Source of the DNA: Propionibacteriales bacterium | GTDB taxonomy: Bacteria; Actinomycetota; Actinomycetes; Propionibacteriales; Nocardioidaceae | Length of the DNA stretch: 64,000 nt | Direction of reading: 5' to 3' | Assembly: GCA_026392415.1 (NCBI GenBank) | Contig: JAPLCC010000011.1 | Span: 165,597 to 229,596 of the forward strand | Shown here: piece after piece, positions 9,372 to 17,316 of the stretch | Layout of the letters: each line of letters opens with the position of its first letter | Numbering within the stretch: the stretch's first letter is position 1 | Translations under genes and position numbers: made by a program | The notes under the pieces: generated by a model | Databases searched by the model: none | What the model saw: only the letters and a program-made list of their open reading frames with translations | What the model was told of the DNA's origin: nothing

Positions 9372-9492
9372 CTCCTGTCCGGTGCCGCAAGGCGCCGTAC
9401 CCACCGAACCGGGCAGATCCGGATCGGTGTGCAGAGCCCTCCTGCCACGGAAAGTCCGCGGCCGCCTGAGTCCAGAGGAGGTGGAGACCGCT

Positions 9493-9780
9493 TTGCGTAA
9501 CTATGAAGTCGTGGTCATCCTCGACCCGAGCCTCGATGAGCGTACGGTCCAGCCGTCGCTCGACAAGTACCTCAACGTCATCCGTAATGACGGAGGCACC
9601 GTCGACAACGTCGACATCTGGGGCAAGCGCCGTCTTGCCTACGAGATCAAGAAGAACGCCGAAGGCATCTACGCGATCATCAAGCTGACCGCAGAGCCGG
9701 CGACCGTCGACGAGTTCGACCGTCAGCTGGGCCTGAACGAGGTCATCCTTCGGACCAAGGTCATCCGACCCACCATCTGA
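9493..9780 (+). CDS. rpsF: Ribosomal protein bS6
   Basis: 95 residues beginning [16 protein letters not shown], with [21 protein letters not shown] and the terminal [14 protein letters not shown], all standard bS6 features of the small-subunit platform. The start is TTG 9493, preceded by a strong GAGGAGGTG ribosome site at 9475-9483; the in-frame GTG at 9481 overlaps that site and is less likely. bS6 normally pairs with bS18, encoded downstream. First gene of the rpsF-ssb-rpsR-rplI cluster. Confidence 0.96.
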   Translation: MRNYEVVVILDPSLDERTVQPSLDKYLNVIRNDGGTVDNVDIWGKRRLAYEIKKNAEGIYAIIKLTAEPATVDEFDRQLGLNEVILRTKVIRPTI

Positions 9781-9901
9781 GGATCCCCGTCGCCTGTGGA
9801 CGACCGCTGTTCAGTGTCGGTCCGACAGGCAACGATGGGGGCCATCACCCGGGTCTGACCCGGGTCTGGCCACTCGAACCCACCCTCATCAGGAGAGCAC
9901 C

Positions 9902-10465
9902 ATGGCTGGCGACACCGTCATCACCATCATCGGCAACCTCGTCGACGACCCGGAGCTGCGTTTCACCCCGTCGGGTGCGGCCGTGGCGAACTTCCGGATC
10001 GCGTCGACGCCGCGCACCTTCGACCGTCAAACCAACGAGTGGAAGGACGGCGAAGGCCTGTTCCTTTCCTGCGCGGTGTGGCGGCAGGCGGCCGAGAATG
10101 TTGCCGAGTCGCTCCAGAAGGGGATGCGCGTCATCGTCCAGGGCCGACTCGTGTCGCGCACCTACGAGACGCGTGAGGGCGAGAAGCGCACCGTCAACGA
10201 GATCCAGGTGGACGAGGTCGGCCCGTCGCTGACCTGGGCCACGGCCAAGGTCACCCGCGCTGCCCGCTCCGGCGGCGGCGCCGGTGGCGGCGGTGGCTCC
10301 TACGGCGGCGGTGGCCGCCCGGCCGCTGGTGGCAATGACGGTCCGTGGGGGAACAGCGGCGGTGCCTCGGCTCCGTCGGGTGGGTCCAACGCAGGGGGCG
10401 GGGCGCCGGCTGGCGACCCGTGGGCAGCGCCGGGCGTCTCCGGCGCCGACGAACCCCCTTTCTGA
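9902..10465 (+). CDS. ssb: Single-stranded DNA-binding protein
   Basis: 187 residues with an OB-fold N-terminus ([60 protein letters not shown]), a glycine-rich flexible linker from about residue 118 and the acidic tail GADEPPF that recruits repair and replication proteins. The protein coats single-stranded DNA during replication, and its position before dnaB fits that role. Ribosome site AGGAG lies at about 9890. A 121-base gap with no obvious gene separates it from rpsF. Confidence 0.97.
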   Translation: MAGDTVITIIGNLVDDPELRFTPSGAAVANFRIASTPRTFDRQTNEWKDGEGLFLSCAVWRQAAENVAESLQKGMRVIVQGRLVSRTYETREGEKRTVNEIQVDEVGPSLTWATAKVTRAARSGGGAGGGGGSYGGGGRPAAGGNDGPWGNSGGASAPSGGSNAGGGAPAGDPWAAPGVSGADEPPF

Positions 10466-10470
10466 GTGTC

Positions 10471-10545
10471 CCGGCGCCGAGCTTGCTCGGAGCCGGATCC
10501 AGACGCCAGATCGAGTAGTGCCGGGGCCGAGCTTGCGAGGCCCCG
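10471..10545 (+). repeat. Two related stem-loops between ssb and rpsR
   Basis: The first hairpin (10471-10496) pairs CCGGCGCCGAGC with GCTCGGAGCCGG with one mismatch. The second (10522-10545) pairs CGGGGCC with GGCCCCG around a 10-base loop. Both contain GCCGAGCTTGC, so they look like copies of one repeat. Neither is followed by a T-run, so they are more likely RNA-processing or attenuating hairpins than full terminators. They may let ssb be expressed at a different level from rpsR and rplI. Confidence 0.6.
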
Positions 10546-10641
10546 ACGCACGTACCGAGATCAAGCAACAACACATCAACCATTCCGGCCGTCGCCGCCT
10601 GAACAGGCGGGCCCGGCCGGGCTCTGAGGAGGAGCACCACA

Positions 10642-10878
10642 ATGGCGAAGGCAGTCGTCCGCAAGCCGAAGAAGAAGGTTTGCCAGTTTTGCAAGGAGAA
10701 GGCGACCGGTGTCGACTACAAGGACACCGGCCTCCTGAAGAAGTTCATCTCCGACCGCGGCAAGATCCGCGCCCGTCGGGTGACCGGCAACTGCGTCCAG
10801 CACCAGCGGGACGTCGCGATCGCGGTGAAGAACGCCCGCGAGATCGCGCTGTTGCCCTACACCTCCGCCGGCCGCTGA
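10642..10878 (+). CDS. rpsR: Ribosomal protein bS18 (cysteine-containing form)
   Basis: 78 residues with [40 protein letters not shown] and [22 protein letters not shown]. The Cys-x2-Cys and later Cys/His residues indicate the zinc-binding form; many actinobacteria also carry a cysteine-free paralogue elsewhere, induced in zinc starvation. Ribosome site GGAGGAGC lies just upstream of ATG 10642. rplI follows 28 bases downstream. Confidence 0.97.
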   Translation: MAKAVVRKPKKKVCQFCKEKATGVDYKDTGLLKKFISDRGKIRARRVTGNCVQHQRDVAIAVKNAREIALLPYTSAGR

Positions 10879-10906
10879 TCAGCGACGCTAGAGAAGGAGA
10901 CTGAAC

Positions 10907-11353
10907 ATGAAGATCATCCTGACCCAGGAAGTCGACGGCCTCGGTGCCGCTGGTGACGTGGTCGAGGTCAAGGACGGCTACGGCCGCAACTACCTCCTCC
11001 CGCGTGGCTTCGCGATCCGTTGGACCCGTGGCGCGCAGGCGCAGGCCGACTCCATCAAGCAGGCCCGGGCCGCTCGCGCGGTTCGTGACGAGGCGCACGC
11101 CGCCGAGATCAAGGCCAAGCTCGAGGGCCGTCCGGTCGACGTCAAGGTGAAGGCCGGCCAGGGTGGCCGCCTGTTCGGCGCGGTCACCGCTGCCGACATC
11201 GCTGCCGCGCTCGGCGAGGCTGCCGGCGAGGCGATCGACAAGCGCACCATCGTCCTCGGCAACCCGATCAAGGCGCTGGGCAACCACGCCGTGTCGGTGA
11301 AGCTGCACGACGACGTGTCCGCTGCAGTCGCGCTCAACGTCATCCCCGGCTGA
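10907..11353 (+). CDS. rplI: Ribosomal protein bL9
   Basis: 148 residues with the N-terminal RNA-binding signature [21 protein letters not shown], the long central helix (residues about 40-75, Ala/Lys/Glu-rich) and a C-terminal domain with [16 protein letters not shown]. bL9 binds 23S rRNA at the base of the L1 stalk and helps maintain reading frame. Ribosome site AGAAGGAG lies 7 bases before ATG. It is the last gene of the ribosomal cluster, followed by a repeat and a strong terminator. Confidence 0.97.
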   Translation: MKIILTQEVDGLGAAGDVVEVKDGYGRNYLLPRGFAIRWTRGAQAQADSIKQARAARAVRDEAHAAEIKAKLEGRPVDVKVKAGQGGRLFGAVTAADIAAALGEAAGEAIDKRTIVLGNPIKALGNHAVSVKLHDDVSAAVALNVIPG

Positions 11354-11370
11354 CGTAGAACGATCCCGGT

Positions 11371-11405
11371 GATCGAGGAGGTTGCGTAGCAACCGTCTCG
11401 AGAAC
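11371..11405 (+). repeat. Intergenic palindromic repeat, copy A
   Basis: Reads GATCGAGGAGGTTGCG, then TAGCAACCGTCTCGAGAAC. The core GGTTGC-GTA-GCAACC is an inverted repeat. Copy B at 12104 is nearly identical; both begin about 12-20 bases after a stop codon. Confidence 0.75.
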
Positions 11406-11406
11406 T

Positions 11407-11449
11407 CCGCGTGGCCGGTCCCCCTGGGGCCGGCCACGCGGCTAGTTTT
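11407..11449 (+). terminator. Intrinsic terminator of the ribosomal cluster
   Basis: CCGCGTGGCCGG (11407-11418) pairs perfectly with CCGGCCACGCGG (11430-11441) over 12 bases, with an 11-base loop, followed by CTAGTTTT. The TAGTTT of the T-run also works as a -10 box 6 bases before the next gene's ATG. Confidence 0.85.
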
Positions 11450-11454
11450 GGGCC

Positions 11455-12093
11455 ATGCGCCTACGACGGATCTGGCCCGCCGCTCTCCTCCTGCTCGTCT
11501 CGGCACTCGCCGGCTGCAGCGACGACGGAGGTGTCGACGGATCCGGTGTCCCGACGCCGACGGAGACCACGAGCTCCCCCGCTGCCGCCACGTCGAGCCC
11601 CGCCGCGCCGACGTCGACGGCGAGCGAGGCTCCACCCGAGCCGACGCTGCTGCCTGCGTGTGACCTGGTCACGACCGATGACGTGGCGAAGGCCTTCGGC
11701 GTCAGCTTCGGTGCTGCCGAGCCGGGCAGCGACACCAGCAGCGAGCTGGACCTCCGATGGACGAGCAGCACCTGCTCGTTCGAGGCCCCGGACCTGCTCG
11801 AGGTGACCGTGCACGTCACGGGACCCGACGACTTCAACCAGGGCACCTTCGGTTGCCCGCAGCCCAACGACGCCGTCGCCAACGTGGAGCCGGTCGACGA
11901 CATCGCCGGCGCCACCGACGGCTGGTGGCGGACCAGCCAGGCCCCGCCGCTGGAGGCCGCGCTGCGCGCATGCTCGGCGACGGCACTGGTTGAGGTCGAG
12001 CTCGAGTACGAGGACGGCGTCGACTACGAGGGCGACCCGCGCAACCAGTCGGTCGCCATCGCCGAGCTGGTCCTGGCAGCACTCCAGGGCTGA
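11455..12093 (+). CDS. Putative lipoprotein (DUF3558-like)
   Basis: 212 residues. A signal peptide (MRLRRIWPAALLLLVSA) ends in the lipobox LAGC, so Cys after about residue 20 would be lipidated. A Ser/Thr/Pro/Ala-rich linker (to about residue 60) leads to a domain with LLPACDLVTTDDVAKAFG, DLRWTSSTCSFEAP, GCPQP and RACSATALVEVELEY. The paired cysteines and early CDLVT motif recall DUF3558-type actinobacterial lipoproteins; the function is unknown. The start is probably leaderless (TAGTTT 11443-11448). It is followed by palindromic repeat copy B. Confidence 0.75.
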   Translation: MRLRRIWPAALLLLVSALAGCSDDGGVDGSGVPTPTETTSSPAAATSSPAAPTSTASEAPPEPTLLPACDLVTTDDVAKAFGVSFGAAEPGSDTSSELDLRWTSSTCSFEAPDLLEVTVHVTGPDDFNQGTFGCPQPNDAVANVEPVDDIAGATDGWWRTSQAPPLEAALRACSATALVEVELEYEDGVDYEGDPRNQSVAIAELVLAALQG

Positions 12094-12103
12094 CGTGCGC
12101 GGA

Positions 12104-12141
12104 GGTCGAGGAGGTTGCGCAGCAACCGTCTCGAGACCCGG
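12104..12141 (+). repeat. Intergenic palindromic repeat, copy B
   Basis: GGTCGAGGAGGTTGCGCAG followed by CAACCGTCTCGAGACCCGG. The inverted core GGTTGC-GCA-GCAACC nearly matches copy A at 11371. It lies between convergent genes and could act as a bidirectional RNA stabiliser or terminator, although no T-run is present. Confidence 0.75.
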
Positions 12142-12153
12142 TCCCAAGACCGG

Positions 12154-12705
12154 TCAGGCCGGCTCGACCTCGGCTTCGAGGTCGGGACCACCTGCCCAGA
12201 CTGCCGGTCCGTGGACCATGCACAGGACGATCACCAGGAGCACCCCGCCGAGTCCGACGCTGCCGATGCCGTAGAGCCACGTCCAGCCGGCGCCGTCGTA
12301 CAGCACGTTGGCGACGAGGGCGACCAGGATGGCGACCTCGGCGACGGTCCACCACCAACCACCGCGCGCTCGGGCGTCGCGCGCCTGGCGGGTGAGGGCG
12401 TGGCAGAGCGCGGCGAGGAAGCCGAGCGCGGGCAGGGATGCCGCCCAGACCACGGCAGGATCGGCGTCGTCCAGCCACTCCCGGGCCTCGGGTGTGGCGA
12501 GCCCGATGGCGAGCAGGAGGCCGAGGACGGCGAGGTACCAGAGGGTCAGTCGCAGCGGGATCGTCGGCACGGCGCGGGCCAGCCTGATCCAGCCGATCAG
12601 CACGAAGCCGTTGCCGAGGACTTCCGAGAAGTCGTAGCGGTCGGCGGGCGCCTTGGTGAACACGACCACGGCCAGACCGGCGGCGATCCAGTAGAGCGGC
12701 TTCAT
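12154..12705 (-). CDS. Polytopic membrane protein of unknown function
   Basis: 183 residues with about five hydrophobic segments (for example LYWIAAGLAVVVF, LTLWYLAVLGLLLAIGLA, VAILVALVANVLY, IGSVGLGGVLLVIVLCMV). No catalytic motif is visible. The start overlaps the stop of the MATE exporter gene by 4 bases (ATGA), so the two are translationally coupled; it may be an accessory to the exporter or an unrelated rider. The 3' end meets repeat copy B. Confidence 0.7.
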   Translation of the reverse strand: MKPLYWIAAGLAVVVFTKAPADRYDFSEVLGNGFVLIGWIRLARAVPTIPLRLTLWYLAVLGLLLAIGLATPEAREWLDDADPAVVWAASLPALGFLAALCHALTRQARDARARGGWWWTVAEVAILVALVANVLYDGAGWTWLYGIGSVGLGGVLLVIVLCMVHGPAVWAGGPDLEAEVEPA

Positions 12706-14075
12706 CGGCCGGCTCCGGTGACCAGCCAGCGGTCACCGGCCGCACGGTGGAGCAGGGTGGCGAGGCGCCCTCCCATGAAGAGCACGCCGAAGACCACCCA
12801 CAGCCAGGGCAGTCCGGCGCCCAGTCCACTCGTCAGCAGCACGACGGGAGCGTAGCCGCAGAGCACGATCAGTCCTGCGGTCGCCAGGTACCGGCCGTCA
12901 CCGGCCCCGATCAGGACGCCGTCGAGCACGAACACGACGCCGGCGACCGGTTGTGCGAGGGCGGCGACCAGGAGCACGGGGACGAGTGCCTCCCGCACGC
13001 CCTGGTCGGGCGTGAAGATTGCGCCGAGCCACGGGCTGGAACCGGCGAGCAGGGCCCCGGTGAGGACCCCGCTCACGACGCCCCAGCCGATCATCCGGTT
13101 CGTGACGGCTCGTGCGGCGGCGACGTCGCCTGCGCCGAGGTGGCGCCCGGTGATGGCCTGGGCCGCGATGGCGATCGCATCGAGAACGAAGGCGAGGAAG
13201 CCCCACAGGGTCAGGGCCAGCTGGTGGGTGGCGATCGTGACCGCGTCGTCGCCGGACCCGCCCGTCGATCCCGCCGCGATCACCACGGCGTAGGTCGTGA
13301 CGAGCAGGGAGGCGCGCAGGGTGAGCGTCCGCACCAGCAGGGGTACGCCGGCCCGGGCGGCCGCACGCACGCCGGGCAGGTCCGGGCGCAGGTCCGCGCC
13401 CTCCCGGCGGGCGGCCCGCAGGACGACGAGCACCAGCGCGAGGGCCATGCCGACCTGGGCGAGGACCGACCCGAGCGCGGAGCCCGCGATCTCGAGTCGC
13501 GGGACCGGCCCGGCGCCGTACACGAGCAGGACGTTGAGGCCGATGTTGGCGAGGTTGCCGACGACCGCGACGACGAGTGGTGTCCGGGTGTCCTGCAGAC
13601 CACGCAGGACCCCGGTGGTGGCCAGCACGAGGAGCAGCGGGGTGATGCCGCTCGCGGCGATCCGGAGGTATGTCGTTGCCGGGTCGTTCACCGCGTCGGA
13701 CGCACCGAAGAGGCTCACCAGTGGACCGGCCAGGAGTGCCGTGGCGACGCTGACCGGGATGCCGATGGCCGCGGCGAGCCAGAGTCCGTCGATCCCCTGG
13801 GCGAGGGCTGCCCGTCGCTGCCCGGCGCCGAGCTGGCGGGCGACGCTGGCGGTGGTGCCGTAGGCCAGGAAGACGCAGAGTCCCACGATCGTGGCCATCA
13901 CGGTGCCGGCGATGCCGAGCCCGGCGAGCTCGCGGGTGCCGAGGTGCCCCACGACCGCCGCGTCGCCGAGCAGGAAGAGCGGTTCGGCGATGAGCGCGAG
14001 GAACGCAGGGACCGCGAGCCGGGCGATCTCGCGGTCCAGCGAGCGGTGCTCGGCGCTCCGGGTGAGCGCGTTCAA
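12702..14075 (-). CDS. MATE-family multidrug/metabolite exporter (DinF-like)
   Basis: 457 residues with twelve predicted membrane segments in two halves. It starts REIARLAVPAFLALIAEPLFLLGDAAVVGHLGTRELAGLGIAG, typical of DinF-type MATE proteins, and contains TTGVLRGLQDTRTPL, which resembles the conserved MATE loop. The Asp in LLGDAAVVG corresponds to a cation-coupling position in the family. It would export drugs or metabolites using a proton or sodium gradient. A perfect inverted repeat about 60 bases upstream (14134-14152) is a candidate operator. Downstream is a coupled small membrane protein gene. Confidence 0.88.
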   Translation of the reverse strand: MNALTRSAEHRSLDREIARLAVPAFLALIAEPLFLLGDAAVVGHLGTRELAGLGIAGTVMATIVGLCVFLAYGTTASVARQLGAGQRRAALAQGIDGLWLAAAIGIPVSVATALLAGPLVSLFGASDAVNDPATTYLRIAASGITPLLLVLATTGVLRGLQDTRTPLVVAVVGNLANIGLNVLLVYGAGPVPRLEIAGSALGSVLAQVGMALALVLVVLRAARREGADLRPDLPGVRAAARAGVPLLVRTLTLRASLLVTTYAVVIAAGSTGGSGDDAVTIATHQLALTLWGFLAFVLDAIAIAAQAITGRHLGAGDVAAARAVTNRMIGWGVVSGVLTGALLAGSSPWLGAIFTPDQGVREALVPVLLVAALAQPVAGVVFVLDGVLIGAGDGRYLATAGLIVLCGYAPVVLLTSGLGAGLPWLWVVFGVLFMGGRLATLLHRAAGDRWLVTGAGR

Positions 14076-14093
14076 CGGGCACCCCCGCCGACC

Positions 14094-14360
14094 GGTGGAT
14101 AACTGGGGTGTGCTTGTGGATACACCCTTCTGTCACCCTCACGGTGAGGGTGCGCCCCGGGAGACCCCCTGTGACACCCGGATGTCCGGAAAGTGAACAG
14201 GGTCACACCCGAAATATTCTTCCTCCACAGGCTCGGGAGAACGTTTGCGCAGGTCAGAGGCCACATGGTGTTCCGCATGAACCCTCTCTCCACAGGTTCC
14301 TCCCCAGCCCGTACACACCATGCACGCGTGTCGTCCACGGGGTGTCGCAGGTTATCCCCA
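14094..14360. promoter_or_regulatory. Gene-free 465-base region upstream of dnaB with DnaA-box-like 9-mers
   Basis: The region 14076-14540 holds no gene. Three 9-mers match TTATCCACA at 8 of 9 positions: GGTGGATAA (14094-14102, reverse), TGTGGATAC (14115-14123, reverse) and TTATCCCCA (14352-14360). Further 7-of-9 matches occur at 14221-14229 (TCCTCCACA), 14286-14294 (CTCTCCACA) and 14331-14339 (TCGTCCACG). The density suggests DnaA binding, either to control dnaB or as a DnaA titration site. It is not a typical oriC because dnaA and dnaN are not present. Confidence 0.45.
14134..14152. promoter_or_regulatory. Perfect 9-base inverted repeat, candidate operator
   Basis: CACCCTCAC-G-GTGAGGGTG lies in the region between the divergent MATE and dnaB genes. 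Its length and symmetry suit a MerR-type or similar dimeric regulator. It is nearer to the MATE start and may control it. No regulator gene is adjacent. Confidence 0.5.
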
Positions 14361-14540
14361 GCCCCTGTGTACAGCCCGCTTTCGCGGCACGGCTACTGAC
14401 CCGTAGGTTGCCACTTCGGGTGCATCACGTCCCTCCCGGGGGTCCGCCGCGTGGCTGCCACATTGTGTCGGCCCCGGTCCGTACCGTGTTTGCAAGTTCA
14501 CTGGTCAATGACCTGGTTGATGACAGAGGGAGAGGGCACC

Positions 14541-17162
14541 GTGAGTCTCACGGACGACGCGCCGACATGGACGTCGGAGCCGCCCTCGGACTGGGGCGAC
14601 GGCCCCGTTTCCTATGCCCCGGGCGAGGCGCCCCAGCAGTCGCCCGGTGGTCGCACGCCGCCGCAGGACATGGCGGCCGAGCAGTCCGTGCTCGGTGCGA
14701 TGCTGATCTCCAAGGACGCGATCGCCGACGTCGTCGAGGTGCTCCGCGGACCTGACTACTACCGGCCGGCGCACGAGTCGATCCACGAAGCGGTCCTCGA
14801 CCTCTACAGCCGCGGCGAGCCCGCCGACATGGTCACGGTGGCCGGCGAGCTCCAGCGTCGTGGCGAGCTGCAGAAGATCGGCGGGGCGCCGTACCTCCAC
14901 ACCCTGGCCGCCAACGTCCCGATCGCGGCCAACGCCGGGTTCTACGCCGAGATCGTGCGCGAGAAGTCGATCCTGCGTCGCCTGGTCAACGCGGGCACCA
15001 AGATCGTCCAGATCAGCTACGCCGGCGAGGGCGACGTCGACAGCATCGTCAACGAGGCGCAGGCCGAGGTCTACCAGGTCACCGACCGTCGCAAGGCGGA
15101 GGACTACGCCCCGCTCGGCGACATCATGGACGGCGTCCTCGACGAGATCGAGGCCATCGAGAACCGCGAGTCGGGCATCTACGGCGTCCCGACCGGCTTC
15201 GCCGACCTCGACGACCTGACCAACGGTCTGCACGCCGGTCAGATGATCGTCGTCGCGGCTCGACCCGCCATGGGCAAGGCCCTCGCGCTTGATACACCGC
15301 TCGCTACGCCTACCGGTTGGACGACGATGGGCGAGGTGCAGGTTGGTGACCAGTTGTACGACGCCAACGGATTGCCGACGACGGTGGTTGCCGCAACCGA
15401 GGTGATGATCGATCGGCCCTGCTACGAGCTTGAGTTCTCGGATGGCTCGGTCATCGTCGCGGATGCCGAGCACCAGTGGCTCACCGAGACGCGCGCGTCG
15501 CGGCGATCGATCCCCGCTTCGGCTCAGCCGTCGGTCGTGACGACCGAGCAGATCGCGCAGACCGCCCGGATCAACAAGGGCCAGCGTGCCAACCACTCGG
15601 TTCTCAATGCGCTCCCGATCCAGGCCGAGGGCGGTCCCTTGCCGATCCCGGCCTATGTCCTCGGTGCGTGGCTCGGTGACGGCCACAGCGCGGGTGCCCG
15701 GCTGACGTCGGAGACCGACGAGATTCCGATGTACATCGAGGGCCTGGGCGTTCGCTGCGTGAGCCGCGGAAACATGCTTTATTCACTGCTGCTCCCCGAA
15801 TGTGAGCCGATTGTTCGTGACTGCGATGTCTGCGGCACGACCTTCACCGCGCGCCATCCGAACGTCTACACGTGCGGTCGGACCTGCGGCCCGAAGAACA
15901 AGGGTGCTCACCCCGACCGGATGGACTGCCCCGACTGTGGTCAGCCCGCATCGGGTGAGTCCCAGCAGTGCATCGACTGCTACCGGGACCACGGGTCGTT
16001 CACGGCCCTTCTTCGGACCGTTGGAGTGCTGGGCGACAAGCACATCCCGCTGTCCTACCTCCGGTCGTCGGAAGCCGATCGGCGCGAGCTGCTCGCAGGC
16101 CTGCTCGACACCGATGGCACCGTGGCCCGCCAGACCGGATCGGTTCAGTTCACCACCACGAGCCGACGACTCGCGGAGGACGTGTACGAGCTCATCGTGA
16201 GCCTGGGTTACCGCTGCGGCGTCGCGAAGAAGGCCGTCAAGGGCAGGACGGCCGAGTCGTCGATCGCCTACAAATTGACCTTCGCCACCGTTGACGACGT
16301 CTTCCGGTTGCACCGCAAGGCCACTTTGCACAAGGAACTGCGGCCCCGTACGACTTCGCGGGTCGGGCGCCGCTACGTCACCGCGGTCCGGCCCATCGAG
16401 TCGGTTCCGGTGCGCTGCGTCCAGGTCGACAACGATGACCACCTGTACCTTGCGGGCCGGTCGATGATTCCGACCCACAACTCGACGCTGGCGCTCGACT
16501 TCTGTCGCGCGGCATCGATCCACAACAACCTGACCAGCGCCTTCTTCAGCCTGGAGATGACGCGCGCCGAGATCGTGATGCGTCTGCTCTCGGCCGAGGC
16601 GCGTATCCCCCTCAACCACATCCGCAACGGCAAGATGGGCACGGAGGAGTGGGACCGCCTGGCCCGCCACGTCGCCAAGGTGTCCGCCGCGCCGATGTTC
16701 ATCGACGACTCCCCGAACATGACGATGACCGAGATCCGTGCCAAGGCGCGGCGGTTGAAGCAGAAGCACGACCTCAAGATCCTGGTCATCGACTACCTCC
16801 AGCTGATGAGCTCGGGCAAGAAGGTCGAGTCCCGCCAGCTCGAGGTCTCGGAGTTCTCCCGCCAGATGAAGCTGCTGGCCAAGGAGCTCGAGGTCCCGAT
16901 CATCGCGCTCTCCCAGCTGAACCGTGGTCCCGAGCAACGCGCTGACAAGAAGCCGATGATGAGCGACCTCCGTGAGTCCGGCTCGATCGAGCAGGACGCC
17001 GACATGGTCATCCTGCTGCACCGTGAGGACGTCTACGAGAAGGAGTCGGCCCGCCCCGGCGAGGCCGACCTGATCGTCGCCAAGCACCGCAACGGCGCGA
17101 CCCGCGACATCACCGTGGCCTTCCAGGGTCACTACAGCCGCTTCGTCGACATGGCCCACTGA
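14541..17162 (+). CDS. dnaB: Replicative DNA helicase DnaB with an intein in the Walker A motif
   Basis: The precursor has 873 residues; removing the 401-residue intein leaves a 472-residue helicase of normal size. The N-extein has the DnaG-interacting domain (PPQDMAAEQSVLGAMLISKDAIADVVEVL, YYRPAHESIHEAVLDLYSRGEPAD) and reaches VAARPAMGK. The C-extein resumes STLALDFCRAASIHNN and continues with FFSLEMTRAEIVMRLLSAEA, LVIDYLQLM (Walker B), ALSQLNRGPEQR and DLRESGSIEQDADMV. The hexameric helicase unwinds DNA at the fork. Start GTG 14541 follows GAGGGAGAGGG. Because the intein splits the P-loop between Lys and Ser, ATP hydrolysis requires splicing. Confidence 0.97.
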   Translation: MSLTDDAPTWTSEPPSDWGDGPVSYAPGEAPQQSPGGRTPPQDMAAEQSVLGAMLISKDAIADVVEVLRGPDYYRPAHESIHEAVLDLYSRGEPADMVTVAGELQRRGELQKIGGAPYLHTLAANVPIAANAGFYAEIVREKSILRRLVNAGTKIVQISYAGEGDVDSIVNEAQAEVYQVTDRRKAEDYAPLGDIMDGVLDEIEAIENRESGIYGVPTGFADLDDLTNGLHAGQMIVVAARPAMGKALALDTPLATPTGWTTMGEVQVGDQLYDANGLPTTVVAATEVMIDRPCYELEFSDGSVIVADAEHQWLTETRASRRSIPASAQPSVVTTEQIAQTARINKGQRANHSVLNALPIQAEGGPLPIPAYVLGAWLGDGHSAGARLTSETDEIPMYIEGLGVRCVSRGNMLYSLLLPECEPIVRDCDVCGTTFTARHPNVYTCGRTCGPKNKGAHPDRMDCPDCGQPASGESQQCIDCYRDHGSFTALLRTVGVLGDKHIPLSYLRSSEADRRELLAGLLDTDGTVARQTGSVQFTTTSRRLAEDVYELIVSLGYRCGVAKKAVKGRTAESSIAYKLTFATVDDVFRLHRKATLHKELRPRTTSRVGRRYVTAVRPIESVPVRCVQVDNDDHLYLAGRSMIPTHNSTLALDFCRAASIHNNLTSAFFSLEMTRAEIVMRLLSAEARIPLNHIRNGKMGTEEWDRLARHVAKVSAAPMFIDDSPNMTMTEIRAKARRLKQKHDLKILVIDYLQLMSSGKKVESRQLEVSEFSRQMKLLAKELEVPIIALSQLNRGPEQRADKKPMMSDLRESGSIEQDADMVILLHREDVYEKESARPGEADLIVAKHRNGATRDITVAFQGHYSRFVDMAH
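15279..16481 (+). other. Class 3 intein with LAGLIDADG homing endonuclease, inserted in DnaB P-loop
   Basis: The 401-residue insert starts at Ala (ALALDTPLATPTGWTTMGEV) rather than Cys or Ser and ends in THN before Ser+1. It has the WCT signature of class 3 inteins: Trp67 in AEHQWL (block B), Cys380 in VRCVQV (block F) and Thr399 in IPTHN (block G). Cys380 would be the first nucleophile. The endonuclease motifs are LGAWLGDG (about 128-135) and LAGLLDTDG (about 272-280), so cleavage may still be active. Between them lie two four-Cys groups, C182-x2-C185-x13-C199-x3-C203 and C217-x2-C220-x10-C231-x2-C234, resembling zinc ribbons. Codon use is less GC-rich than in the exteins. Confidence 0.93.
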
Positions 17163-17259
17163 GGTCTGTCGCTGCACCTGGGATTCCCGACCGATCACTT
17201 CCCCGGAGCTCCGACGTCGTTACATGCGACAGTTCAGACGAGTGAGCGCAGGAGACGAC

Positions 17260-17307
17260 ATGGACACCACCGCACCCAGCCAGACGGGGCCGATCGGCGT
17301 CGACTAG
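17260..17307 (+). other. 15-codon reading frame ending in TAG: interrupted start of the sigma factor gene or leader peptide
   Basis: ATG 17260 has the best ribosome site here (GCAGGAGACGAC) and reads MDTTAPSQTGPIGVD before TAG at 17305-17307. The frame then continues as AEFMQAARNGDDGRF into the sigma factor. The simplest reading is that the sigma gene once began at 17260 and acquired a nonsense codon, leaving translation to restart at ATG 17317. A regulatory leader peptide or a sequencing error is also possible. Confidence 0.6.
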
Positions 17308-17316
17308 GCCGAGTTC

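Noticed and set aside
9372..9492. S6:S18 ribosomal leader RNA upstream of rpsF
   Set aside because: The leader length is suitable, but I could not identify the defining CCG-containing hairpin with confidence by eye.
14076..14540. Chromosomal origin oriC
   Set aside because: DnaA-box-like sequences are present, but dnaA, dnaN and rpmH are absent and the best boxes are imperfect. A dnaB control region or titration site is more consistent.
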